A stretch of 22,868 nt of DNA, taken from BS750m-G62 sp964577175 (GTDB lineage: Bacteria; Planctomycetota; Phycisphaerae; FEN-1346). Position numbers and translations under genes: made by a program. Positions 15,731 to 22,690 of the stretch are shown here, in pieces; the first letter of the stretch is position 1, and every line of letters begins with the position of its first letter. The notes below the pieces were generated by a model. That model was not told where the DNA came from. It did not search any database and was given only the letters and a program-made list of their open reading frames with translations. The DNA lies in contig CAZNYC010000061.1 in NCBI GenBank assembly GCA_964577175.1, positions 1-22,868 on the forward strand, given 5' to 3'.

Positions 15731-16947
15731 GGCGATCTCCCTTCTCGCGCTGCCGCCAGGTCCGGCTCGGCCGGCGGCGGGGCATCGCCCGGCGACGGGG
15801 CGTCCGGACCCCGCTGCCGCCGCAGGTCTTGGAGCATCGGCCCGCCGTCCGGCGCGCGGAATTGCCAACCGTCCAGGTCCTCGAGGGTGCGGAGGTCGAG
15901 GCGCTCTACCTCGGGCGCCGGCGGTTCGGGCTCGGCTCCACCCTCGAGGCGGGCGAGTTCGGCGCGGGCGTTGAGCTCCATCGGGCACCCGGGCGACACC
16001 TTGGCCATGGCCGCAATGGTCTTATCCAAGTCGGCCATCTGATCTTGTCGGGTCGGCGTCGGCGGCGTCCGGTCGACCTCGATCACCAGGTGCGGCGGGT
16101 CGGCGGCGGCGTCGGCGAAGCGGACCCGACCGACCTCCTGGCCGCCGTCGGGGAGGGCGTGGTGGGCGGCGGTGCGGCCCTCGCGGCGGATGCGGTCGAT
16201 CCGTTCGCGGACCTGCCGCTGCTGCTCGTCGCGGGCCCAGGCCGCCGCCTCGTCGGCCAGTTTCTGCGGGTATGAATCCACGTGTGGCGTCGCGGCCAGG
16301 AAGGCCGCCATTCCGTCGGCCGAGGCGCCTTGGCGGATCAGCCGGGCGATCTTGGCGACGGCCTCTTCCTCGTCGACCCGGAGGGCGAGGCCAGTGCGGC
16401 GGGGCATGTAGGCCCCGGCCAGGATTTCGGCCTGCGTCTGGTCGTCTTGGCCGTTAATCCGATCGCGCAGCGCGGGGGGCGGGGTGTGTCCCTCTCCCCT
16501 TGTCCTACTTGTCCCATTGTTGTAGGGGACCCGCGCCATTTTGGCGCGGGGGTGCGCCAGATTGGCGCGGGTACCCGCGCCATTTTGGCGCGGGTCGGGG
16601 GTACCCGCGCCATTTTGGCGCGGGTCGTCGGAGGCGGCGGGGGTGGCTTGGCCGAGGTCCGGAAGGCGGGCGTAAATGAGGGTTTCCTTCCCGGGGCGCT
16701 CGATGGTCTGCGCGCAGCCGGCCCGTTTCAGGTGAGCCAAACGTCGTTGAAAAGTCCGATGGGGCGTGTTGATTTTCTCGGCCAACCGCTTGGACCCGAG
16801 CGGCCCGTCGCGGTCGCTGGCCGGCTGGTCCGAGGTGGGCTGGTAGTGTGCGATCCACTGCCAGGTCCACGCTTCCTTATCGCTGAGGCCCAGGTCGCGC
16901 GTCAGCATGAGCGGGGCCTTCGCGTACTCGCCGGGCACGTCTAGCAC
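15727..16947 (-). CDS. Replication initiator with embedded origin
   Basis: A 406-residue protein. Residues 9-95 form a winged-helix DNA-binding domain: 'LGLSDKEAWTWQWIAHYQ', then 'GSKRLAEKINTPHRTFQRRL' as the HTH and 'YARLPDL' as the wing strand. Residues 105-145 are a repetitive linker containing 'DPRQNGAGT' twice, which is the translation of palindromic iterons. The C-terminal region (about 165-406) is charged, Pro-rich near the end, and not recognised. The DBD, iteron-encoding linker and C-terminal domain order is that of lambda O. I infer initiator function, with the C-terminal part recruiting a host helicase, since none is encoded in the element. The start is GTG at 16947, favoured by AAAGGAG eight bases upstream. 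First gene of the operon ending with int. Confidence 0.7.
   Translation of the reverse strand: MLDVPGEYAKAPLMLTRDLGLSDKEAWTWQWIAHYQPTSDQPASDRDGPLGSKRLAEKINTPHRTFQRRLAHLKRAGCAQTIERPGKETLIYARLPDLGQATPAASDDPRQNGAGTPDPRQNGAGTRANLAHPRAKMARVPYNNGTSRTRGEGHTPPPALRDRINGQDDQTQAEILAGAYMPRRTGLALRVDEEEAVAKIARLIRQGASADGMAAFLAATPHVDSYPQKLADEAAAWARDEQQRQVRERIDRIRREGRTAAHHALPDGGQEVGRVRFADAAADPPHLVIEVDRTPPTPTRQDQMADLDKTIAAMAKVSPGCPMELNARAELARLEGGAEPEPPAPEVERLDLRTLEDLDGWQFRAPDGGPMLQDLRRQRGPDAPSPGDAPPPAEPDLAAAREGRSP
16530..16624. other. Putative replication origin: four palindromic iterons
   Basis: Three exact copies of a 21-bp palindrome (9-bp arms cccgcgcca/tggcgcggg around ttt) lie at 16530-16550, 16574-16594 and 16604-16624. 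A degenerate copy (16 of 21 matching) is at 16551-16571. Centres are 21, 23 and 30 bp apart. They lie within the initiator gene at codons 108-140. On the gene's downstream side (16499-16528) is a stretch of about half A/T in otherwise very GC-rich DNA, a candidate melting region. Confidence 0.65.
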
Positions 16948-17254
16948 GTCGGGGCTCCTTTCGCGTCTTGCAGCAACCGCGGCGGCGGTGTAGAATTATG
17001 GCGACGCGAGCACGCCCTCCTGCCACGGCCGGCTGCTCGCTCCTCCCGCCGGCGAGCCGGGCCCGACCCCGGCCCGCCGGCTCCTCTTCCCCCGTCCACG
17101 TCGCCGGCGTCCAGACCCGCCGGTGAATCTACTCGGACCGTACCGCTGGCGGCGTGGGCGGTCCAGACGGTGGACGCGCTTGGCGCGCTTTGGTCGCGCT
17201 TGGCGCGCTTTTCGGCGCGCTTGGCGCGCTTTTCCGGGGGCTGAAGGGGGGGGG
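16948..17254. promoter_or_regulatory. Leader of the replication operon with hairpin and tandem repeats
   Basis: Between the tandem-HTH gene and the initiator. It holds a weak -10-like CATAAT on the minus strand (16995-17000) without a convincing -35, a hairpin of 14 bp with one mismatch at 17048-17081 (possible terminator of the upstream gene, no U tract), and the tandem repeats at 17175-17237. No ORF of note. Confidence 0.4.
17175..17237. repeat. Three tandem 20/21-bp repeats
   Basis: Units starting at 17175, 17195 and 17216 all read cgcgcttggcgcgctt followed by t/g-rich tails. Each contains a 5-bp palindrome cgcgc-ttg-gcgcg. The period of 20-21 bp equals two helical turns. They end 18 bp from the stop of the tandem-HTH gene. 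Likely binding sites of an element protein, either regulator or initiator. Confidence 0.65.
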
Positions 17255-18595
17255 TTACTTCAAATCAGGAAGGCCGGGGAGGGCTTTCTGGAAGGTCGGC
17301 CAAGCCTGGCGCAGTGGTTCAGGATGGTAGTACTTCTTCTGCCCCGGCCGCCAGTTCCCGGTGTGTGGAGGAAGGGCGACTTTGCCGTGTCGATGCAGTC
17401 GCTGAAGTTCGGCGAAACGGGAGTTCAGTAGATTCTTGGCAGCCCTGGCGTCCGGTGCGAGGGGCACGCAAAACCGCTTGATGAACTCTCGCAACGTGAC
17501 GGGGGGGGTGGCCGGGGGCGCGTTGGCAGGCTGACTGGCCCGGCCGCCGTCGGCCGGGGGGCTGTCTGCCGCTTCCTTGTCATCAGATACCTGCTGGGCG
17601 CGCTGCTGCGCCTCGCTCTTCTTCTGCCAATCGTGGAGTTCCGGATTGCGTCGGACGACCCTGGCGACGCTGTCTCCTCTGCACCCGAACTCGTGGGCAT
17701 AAGCACCGTCGCTCGTGTAGGGCTCGTGAGCCCGTGCCTTGTCGAGCAGGCGGTCCTCTATCGTGGGCCTTCCCTTGGGCTTCCGGTCCGCCCACTCCTG
17801 CGGCGTCTCGTTTTGGCTGACGAGGCGTCGGATCGTTTTCGCGTCGCATTTGTACTCGCGGGCCAAGGGCCGGAACCCCCTGAACGGCTCGTCCCGGTCC
17901 GCCTTCGCTAGAAGTTTCGGCAGGATGCGCGAGTCCGGGCCCGGCTTGGTGCCGGCCGCGGCCCGCCAGCCTCGGAACTCGCCGGCGTACTCGGAATCGA
18001 CCAGGGCGACGTGGACCGTGGCCTTCTTCTCGCCGAGTCGCTTTGCAAGGTCGCCCTCGTTCGTGTACTTCCCGCCGGCGTCCTTGTATTCCTTGATGGC
18101 TTTGGCCACCTGGTGGCGCTTGTGGCGCGGCCATCCCTCGGGTCGGCCCTTGTTCCCGTCGCGCCTCCACTCGCGCAGGCGATCAGCCGACCGTATCAGC
18201 CGCGAGATGTTGCCGGTGTTGGTGTTGAACCAGTGGGCGAGTTTGCGCAAGCCGGGGTAGGGATCGCCGCGGTCGGCCATCGCCAGGAGCTGCGGTCGGA
18301 GGCGTGAGGGCGATCCCGGTTTCGGCTGGGCCTTCTCCATCCAGGCGATGAGGTCAGGACACGGCGGGATTCCAAGCCGCTTCGACCCCACAATCGCCAA
18401 GGAGATCGTCGGCTGGCCGCGGTGGAGCCGTTTTGCAAGGCCGCGCTGCCCCTTCGGAACGGGGTAAGGTACGTCGCGGTCGGCCATCGCGAGCAGTTGC
18501 TCGCGCACGACGAGCCACGCGGGTTTGTCCTTTTTGAGGAACCGGCCGTCGGGGCTGTGCGGTTGGGCGGGGTGAGGGGTTGAGGTGTGGGCCAT
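17255..18595 (-). CDS. Protein of five tandem HTH-like modules, unrecognised family
   Basis: A 446-residue basic protein I cannot assign to a named family. Five modules of about 50-60 residues share the pattern LL.MADR..PY....LA....; I/V..; W: residues 28-88, 98-146, 159-212, 222-272 and 278-326. Examples are 'QLLAMADRDVPYP', 'QLLAMADRGDPYPGLRKLA', 'KLLAKADRDEPFRGFRPLA' and 'RLLDKARAHEPYTSDGAYA'. In each, the segment after LA looks like a helix-turn-helix. The linkers contain basic G-R-P cores (KGRP near 149-152 and 274-277), like AT-hooks. A Pro/Ala linker (about 330-365) leads to a separate C-terminal domain (366-446, 'HRHGKVALPPHTGNWRPGQK'). ATG at 18595; the Shine-Dalgarno-like aaggcgag lies in a leader hairpin. 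Probably a DNA-binding regulator or ori-binding protein. Confidence 0.6.
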   Translation of the reverse strand: MAHTSTPHPAQPHSPDGRFLKKDKPAWLVVREQLLAMADRDVPYPVPKGQRGLAKRLHRGQPTISLAIVGSKRLGIPPCPDLIAWMEKAQPKPGSPSRLRPQLLAMADRGDPYPGLRKLAHWFNTNTGNISRLIRSADRLREWRRDGNKGRPEGWPRHKRHQVAKAIKEYKDAGGKYTNEGDLAKRLGEKKATVHVALVDSEYAGEFRGWRAAAGTKPGPDSRILPKLLAKADRDEPFRGFRPLAREYKCDAKTIRRLVSQNETPQEWADRKPKGRPTIEDRLLDKARAHEPYTSDGAYAHEFGCRGDSVARVVRRNPELHDWQKKSEAQQRAQQVSDDKEAADSPPADGGRASQPANAPPATPPVTLREFIKRFCVPLAPDARAAKNLLNSRFAELQRLHRHGKVALPPHTGNWRPGQKKYYHPEPLRQAWPTFQKALPGLPDLK

Positions 18596-18648
18596 GTCAC
18601 TCGCCTTTCCGTCGGTCCCGGCGGGGCGGCCGGGAAAAGGCGAGTGAC
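18596..18648 (-). promoter_or_regulatory. Leader hairpin covering the start region of the tandem-HTH gene
   Basis: A perfect 13-bp inverted repeat, gtcactcgccttt (18596-18608) and aaaggcgagtgac (18636-18648). An inner 7-bp stem tcccggc/gccggga lies in its 27-nt loop. In the mRNA the arm next to the ATG contains the ribosome-binding bases aaggcgag, so folding would hide them. As DNA it may instead be an operator. Confidence 0.55.
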
Positions 18649-18682
18649 CTCAAAACCCGGCCGCCGACGCCAGGACGCTTTG

Positions 18683-18711
18683 ACCTTACCGCGCGGCGCG
18701 CGGGTCGTCAA
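18683..18711 (-). promoter_or_regulatory. Promoter-like sequence of the tandem-HTH gene
   Basis: TTGACG (18706-18711, 5 of 6) lies 17 bp from TAAGGT (18683-18688, 3 of 6) on the minus strand. Transcription would start near 18676, leaving a leader of about 80 nt that includes the hairpin at 18596-18648. Confidence 0.4.
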
Positions 18712-18720
18712 GACGATCCC

Positions 18721-18805
18721 GCGGGGCGGTGGCCCGGCCGGGAAGGGCCTGGTCGGCGGGGCGGTGGCCGGCCGGGAAGGGCCTGGTCGGCGGGGCGGTG
18801 GCGGG
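18721..18805. repeat. Tandem 34/35-bp repeats
   Basis: 18721-18755 and 18756-18789 differ by one base in length. A third, partial copy begins at 18790. The unit starts gcggggcggtggcc and contains gggaagggcctggtcg. No coding potential is apparent. Lies between the capsid gene and the promoter of the tandem-HTH gene. Confidence 0.7.
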
Positions 18806-18844
18806 CCGGCGGGCTGGGGTCAAGCGTGGGCAGGTCCGAGAAGC

Positions 18845-18873
18845 CAACGGCCGGGCACGAGGCCCGGCCGTTG
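18845..18873 (-). terminator. Terminator-like hairpin after the capsid gene
   Basis: A perfect 12-bp stem caacggccgggc/gcccggccgttg with loop acgag, 80 bp beyond the capsid gene stop. No T tract follows on the minus strand, so intrinsic termination is uncertain, but position and stability suit a transcript 3' end. Confidence 0.45.
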
Positions 18874-18952
18874 ACCGCTTTGTTCGACGCGTGGCGGGCC
18901 GCTGGGGCCCGCCCGCCGGCGGCGACGCCGAGCCGCCGCCGAGGAGATGTCG

Positions 18953-20872
18953 TTATGCGCCGTCGGACCGAACCGCCGCCCGCCAGTCGGCCAGGGCGCA
19001 CCCGTAATCATGGAAAACTCTCCACTTGACACCGAGCGTGTCCGGGTCCGCTTCGAGGCCGAAGAACTCGACGGCGGGCGTCCGGCGGCCCTGGAGAAAT
19101 GCGACGATCACAGCCGCCGCCGAGGGGGCGGCGAACAGGAACCACTGCGTAGCCGAGGCCTGGTCGAACTTGGTCGTGTTGCTGATCCGGCCTTCAACCT
19201 CCAGGGCGGCGAGATCCTTGAGGGCGTTTCCACTGGGCTCGCCCTCGGCGGCCTGAATCTCGACGCTGGTGAGCAGCCGTCTCGCGGTCACTTCCAACTC
19301 GGGCGGGACGACGAGGACGGCCGGGCCGAGATCGAGGTCGTTGCCGCCGGCGTCGCGCTGGGCCCGCATGAGGCCGACCGCGTGCTCGAGCGACTCCGCG
19401 TCGAGGTCGCTGGCGGCCCCGGTGGCCAGGTTGTTGTGGCCAGCGTCGAAGAAGGCCCCGGCGTTTGCAAGGATCACGGACCAGACCAGGTCCGAAACGC
19501 CGCGGCGTGCCATCCTGCCATACGCCCGGGCCGAATCGTTCAGGAATCCCATATCATCGTTGATTATGTCCTTCCGGGTCACGCCCAGAATCTTGCCAAA
19601 CGTGTCAACCTGAAAACCGGTCGCGGCCTCGTCGAGCGAGCCGTGTTTCAACTCGCCGCCGGGCCCCACCTGTTCCATCTGCCCGGTCCAGCTCGGCCGG
19701 ATGGCTTGATGTTCCCGGAAGTTTTTCGCGTCCGCGACGTATGCGAAGGCGTGCCAGGTCGCGGGGCTCTCCTGGTACGCCTGCAAGAGCACCTTGCCGG
19801 CCGCGTCGCCGAGGGCGACGGGCAGCGCGTAAGTGCTGAATGCGGCGCGGATCAGTTCGCCCGTGCCGCGCGGCACCTCGCGGCCCTCCAGGCGGAGGGC
19901 GGCCGCGCAGAGGTCGACCATGGACCGGGCCCGCAGGTCGCCCGCGCGGCTGCGGACCTCGTCCGGAAACTGCGTCTCGGGGGCGAGGGCGACGCCGGCC
20001 AGCTCGACCGCGGCGGCGGCGATCACATCGGCGCTGGCCGGCGTGCCGCGGTCGCTCAGGGGCGCGGGCGCGCTGGGGCGGTCCGATTTCAGTTTCGCGA
20101 CCAGGCGCGCGTTCAGCGTCTCGAGGTCGATCTCGCCGTTGACGGCCTGCTTGCGCCAGCCGTCGACGTCGGCGCCCTCGAGACCGCGGCAGGCGGCGTC
20201 GATGGCCTGGATTCGCTCGCGTTCGGCCTGGCGGATTTCCTCGGGCGTCTGCCCGGTGTCCGTGGGGGCGTTGGTGGCATTCGGTTCCATGATTGGTTCA
20301 TCCTTCTGTTGGGCGGCGACTCGCGCCGCGCTGTCGGTGTCCGCGCCGCGCGGCACGAAGCTCACTTCGCCGAGGACAGACTGGTGCACGAGGTGCATCG
20401 GGCCCCGGACGGTCCTGCCGTTGATCGTGGCCTCGCGGCCTTCCGCGAGGAATTCGACGCGCCTGGGCTGGGCCCCGATCGAGGCCTGCCAGGGAAATCC
20501 GTTGCGGGCGTCCGCGAGGACCTCCTTGGCCGCGGCGGTCGTGCAGCTGACGACGCCGGCGACGTAGAGGGTGCCGGCGGCGATCTCGATCTTCGTGGCG
20601 TGCCCGACGCGGTCGGCGGGCTTGTGGTCGAGCAGCAGCGGGTGGCTGCCGGTCTTGTAGTCGAGGCCGGCGAGGGCGATCACGACCGGGTACGGCCAGC
20701 CGCGCAGCGTCATCGGGCCGCCGCCGTAGACCCGCATCGAGACGCGGGGGAGTTTCCGGGGGCCGTCGTCGCCGGCGTCGGCGGCCTCGAGGTGCTGCCA
20801 GGTCACCGCGTCGGGCTCGACGGGCATCGCGAGCTCGTCCGGCAGGGCGTCGGCGTTCAGTTCGTCCGGCAT
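18953..20872 (-). CDS. Fused prohead protease and gpT-like major capsid protein
   Basis: A 639-residue polypeptide with two phage head modules. Residues 45-185 resemble an HK97-type prohead protease: the catalytic His is probably H83 in LLLDHKPADRVGHA, the Ser is S131 in FPWQASIGAQP, and the conserved 'LGEVSFVP' is at 167-174. Residues 190-275 form a charged helical linker (QTPEEIRQAERERIQAIDAA), possibly a scaffolding delta domain. Residues 285-639 resemble the Mu gpT-type major capsid protein (HK97 fold), with 'FSTYALPVALGDAAGKVLLQ', 'FGKILGVTRKDIINDD' and 'VLVVPPELE'. Self-cleavage would release the shell protein. The start at 20872 has GGAGAG seven bases upstream; a longer frame exists but is Pro/Arg-rich noise. 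No portal, terminase or tail gene is adjacent. Confidence 0.85.
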   Translation of the reverse strand: MPDELNADALPDELAMPVEPDAVTWQHLEAADAGDDGPRKLPRVSMRVYGGGPMTLRGWPYPVVIALAGLDYKTGSHPLLLDHKPADRVGHATKIEIAAGTLYVAGVVSCTTAAAKEVLADARNGFPWQASIGAQPRRVEFLAEGREATINGRTVRGPMHLVHQSVLGEVSFVPRGADTDSAARVAAQQKDEPIMEPNATNAPTDTGQTPEEIRQAERERIQAIDAACRGLEGADVDGWRKQAVNGEIDLETLNARLVAKLKSDRPSAPAPLSDRGTPASADVIAAAAVELAGVALAPETQFPDEVRSRAGDLRARSMVDLCAAALRLEGREVPRGTGELIRAAFSTYALPVALGDAAGKVLLQAYQESPATWHAFAYVADAKNFREHQAIRPSWTGQMEQVGPGGELKHGSLDEAATGFQVDTFGKILGVTRKDIINDDMGFLNDSARAYGRMARRGVSDLVWSVILANAGAFFDAGHNNLATGAASDLDAESLEHAVGLMRAQRDAGGNDLDLGPAVLVVPPELEVTARRLLTSVEIQAAEGEPSGNALKDLAALEVEGRISNTTKFDQASATQWFLFAAPSAAAVIVAFLQGRRTPAVEFFGLEADPDTLGVKWRVFHDYGCALADWRAAVRSDGA

Positions 20873-20894
20873 GGGATCTCTCCGGTCCTCGCGG

Positions 20895-21176
20895 TCACCC
20901 GCCGCCGCCGTCCAGCCCCTCGTCGGCGTCGGCCTCGGCGGCGGCGGCCGCCGCGTCCACGGCGGCGCGGAAGGCGCGGCGGAATGCTGCCGGTTTCGTC
21001 TCGAGCAGGGCCTCAAGGTGGCCGCGAAGGCACGCGTCGGCCGTGCTGGCCTGCGTGACGGCGTTGAGCACGGCCCACGTCCGTAGCATCGCGGCGGTGC
21101 GGACGGGCAGGCGGACCCCCACGAGTTTCACGGGCTTGGCGGCGGGCGGGCGGTCGGCGGCGGTTTGCTTGGTCAT
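20895..21176 (-). CDS. Small basic protein preceding the capsid gene
   Basis: A 93-residue protein, first or second gene of the capsid operon, ending 22 bp before the capsid gene. 'KLVGVRLPVRTAAMLRTWAV' (17-36) resembles the strand-helix start of ribbon-helix-helix proteins but is not diagnostic. Helical 'CLRGHLEALLETKPAAFRRA' follows and the tail is Ala/Asp/Gly-rich. The ATG at 21176 is preceded by GGAG eight bases upstream, which supports real translation. No family recognised; a regulator or small head-accessory protein is possible. Confidence 0.55.
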   Translation of the reverse strand: MTKQTAADRPPAAKPVKLVGVRLPVRTAAMLRTWAVLNAVTQASTADACLRGHLEALLETKPAAFRRAFRAAVDAAAAAAEADADEGLDGGGG

Positions 21177-21221
21177 AACGGGCTCCGGTTCGGGGTGCTC
21201 GGTTCTGTCTATCGGCGGGCG

Positions 21222-21258
21222 GTGCTAGCGCGCTAGCACGAATCCGAGAAATTTCTCG
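21222..21258. promoter_or_regulatory. Two adjacent perfect palindromes upstream of the capsid operon
   Basis: gtgctagcgcgctagcac (18 bp, 21222-21239) and cgagaaatttctcg (14 bp, 21245-21258) are both perfect. Their centres are 21 bp apart, two helical turns. They lie 46-82 bp upstream of the ATG at 21176 and downstream of the zinc-ribbon ORF. Strong operator candidates for controlling the capsid genes. Confidence 0.6.
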
Positions 21259-21316
21259 CGCGGTCCGGTGTGGGAGTTTCGGCAGGGGTCTCGCCGGGCC
21301 GGCGCCCGGGCCGGCG

Positions 21317-21508
21317 TCAATCGCCGTCGGCCGGCGGCGGCCGGCCGGCCTCGCGCTCGCGGGTCACGATCCGCCGGCCGCAGTGGCGGCAGCGGCGGCA
21401 CCGGACCACGCCGCGATTCCGCTGGCGGGTCCAGACCACCTCGAGGTGCCGGCATCCGCAGGCCGGACAGCGGAGGCCGGCGGCGAGCTCGGGCGGGTGG
21501 CTGGGCAT
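21317..21508 (-). CDS. Small zinc-ribbon protein
   Basis: A 63-residue protein with two CxxC pairs: CPAC (14-17) and CRHC (40-43) in 'VVRCRRCRHCGRRIVTRERE', which resembles the NrdR-type zinc ribbon and short Ogr/Delta-like phage activators. It would bind one zinc ion. The start at 21508 lacks a clear Shine-Dalgarno. Its place next to the operator pair and the capsid operon suggests a transcriptional activator of capsid genes, as Ogr and Delta do for P2 and P4 late genes; this is inference from position and size. Confidence 0.55.
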   Translation of the reverse strand: MPSHPPELAAGLRCPACGCRHLEVVWTRQRNRGVVRCRRCRHCGRRIVTREREAGRPPPADGD

Positions 21509-22250
21509 GGCGCAGTTCTACCGCGCCGGGCCTCGTGGGGGAAGGCCCTGCCGGCCGGGGCCGTCGGCGGGCCCGCCAGGCCGGGGCCGGGGCCGCCCGA
21601 AATATGCCGGGACGTCGCGCGCGCCGCGAGGACGTTAAACTGGGGGGTTTAGCCCTCTCGCCCCGTTGGCCGAAGGGCGGAATCGGCGTTTTTAGGCCGG
21701 AATCGCGGAAACATGAGAAAAAACCGCGCGAAAGAAAGTCAGGCTGTGGGCGCGGGTGTTCTGCGTGCCGTCACGCTGCGCGCGGCCGTCCGGTAGTACC
21801 TTTTGCAGATCGAGCGGCCGTCGGGCGTCCGTTGCGGCCGCGTGGCGTGGCACCCAGGCGGCCCGGCCGCGGTGCCCGCTCGCGAACGGCGCTGGTGGCG
21901 GTGTCCGGGTCGGGGCGGCGGGAGATCATGCGTCACAGGGCATCCTGGTGGCCCGTTTCCTCGCCGGGCCGGCGAAGGGAGGGCGTTTGCCGTCTCAGGG
22001 GCGGGTGCGGTCCGGTCCGGCCTGGTGGGATCGTCTGCGAGAGGGCGTCCTGCTGGCCCGTCCGGGCCGCGCCGGCAGTGCTGCGGGGGGCGGGGAGGGG
22101 TCCAGGGGGGAGAGGACCGCCCCCGCCGCCGCCCCGCTGGCCGGGGGACGCCCCCCGGCCTTCCGAGTTCCGCCGCGTCGGCTGACCGACGTGGCGGCGT
22201 GTCGCTGTCCCTGACGACCGTCTCGGCGGCGCCCGCGTGCGAACGGGGGG
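21509..22250. other. Long GC-rich stretch without a convincing gene
   Basis: Large open frames exist on the plus strand but overlap in several phases, show Arg/Gly/Pro composition and have no motif, as expected of very GC-rich non-coding DNA. A 65-codon minus-strand frame (21739-21936, GTG start, ending '...GRSICKRYYRTAARSVTAR') is the only one with some protein-like character and stays doubtful. A short A/T-richer island lies at 21680-21735. Diverged relatives of the following repeat unit (gagatc..., tcctggtggcc) can be seen near 21911 and 22027. Confidence 0.4.
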
Positions 22251-22620
22251 CCGGTCGATGCCCCCCGGTCGGGTCGGGGCGAGATCGTGCCCCAGGCGGC
22301 GATCTGGTGGCCGGGGTGTCGGCGGGTCCGTCCAGCGCGGCCGACGTGGCGGCGTGCGGCCGTCCCTGGCAGCCGCCTTGGCGTCGTCCGTGGGCGAGGG
22401 GGGGCCGGCCGATGCCCCGGTCGTCCGCGCGCGGGATCGTCGCTCAGGCGGCGACCTGGTGGCCGGGGTGTCGGCGGGTCCGTCCAGCGCGGCCGACGTG
22501 GCGGCGTGCGGCCGTCGCTGGCGGCCGCCTTGGCGTCGCCGGTGGGCGAAGGGGGGTTCGGTCGATGCCCCGGTCGTCCGCGCGCGGGATCGTCGCTCAG
22601 GCGGCGACCTGGTGGTCCGC
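22251..22620. repeat. Tandem 153/154-bp repeats
   Basis: Units begin at 22251, 22405 and 22558 (the last one is cut after about 60 bp). They share gatgcccc, ggatcgt, caggcggcga, ctggtggccggggtgtcg, cagcgcggccgacgtggc and ccgccttggcgtcg in the same order. Copies 2 and 3 are closer to each other than to copy 1. Plus-strand frames through them shift between copies because the period is not constant, which speaks against coding. Confidence 0.75.
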
Positions 22621-22690
22621 GTGGCCGCGCGTCAGGGGGCGAGGGATCGCTGCCGCAGGTCCTCGGCGTCGGCGGCGGGCGGGGCAGGAC

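Noticed and set aside
16530..16624. CRISPR-like array
   Set aside because: The repeats are near-adjacent palindromes with almost no spacers, within a coding gene, and no cas gene is present. Iterons fit better.
18953..20872. Encapsulin nanocompartment
   Set aside because: The shell protein is fused to a prohead protease and sits in an integrase-bearing element; no cargo enzyme gene is adjacent. A phage-type shell is the simpler reading, although a non-viral use of the shell cannot be excluded.
21739..21936. 65-codon minus-strand ORF with GTG start
   Set aside because: Only a weak ribosome-binding site, no recognisable domain and a composition typical of the surrounding GC-rich DNA; noted in the region entry rather than called as a gene.
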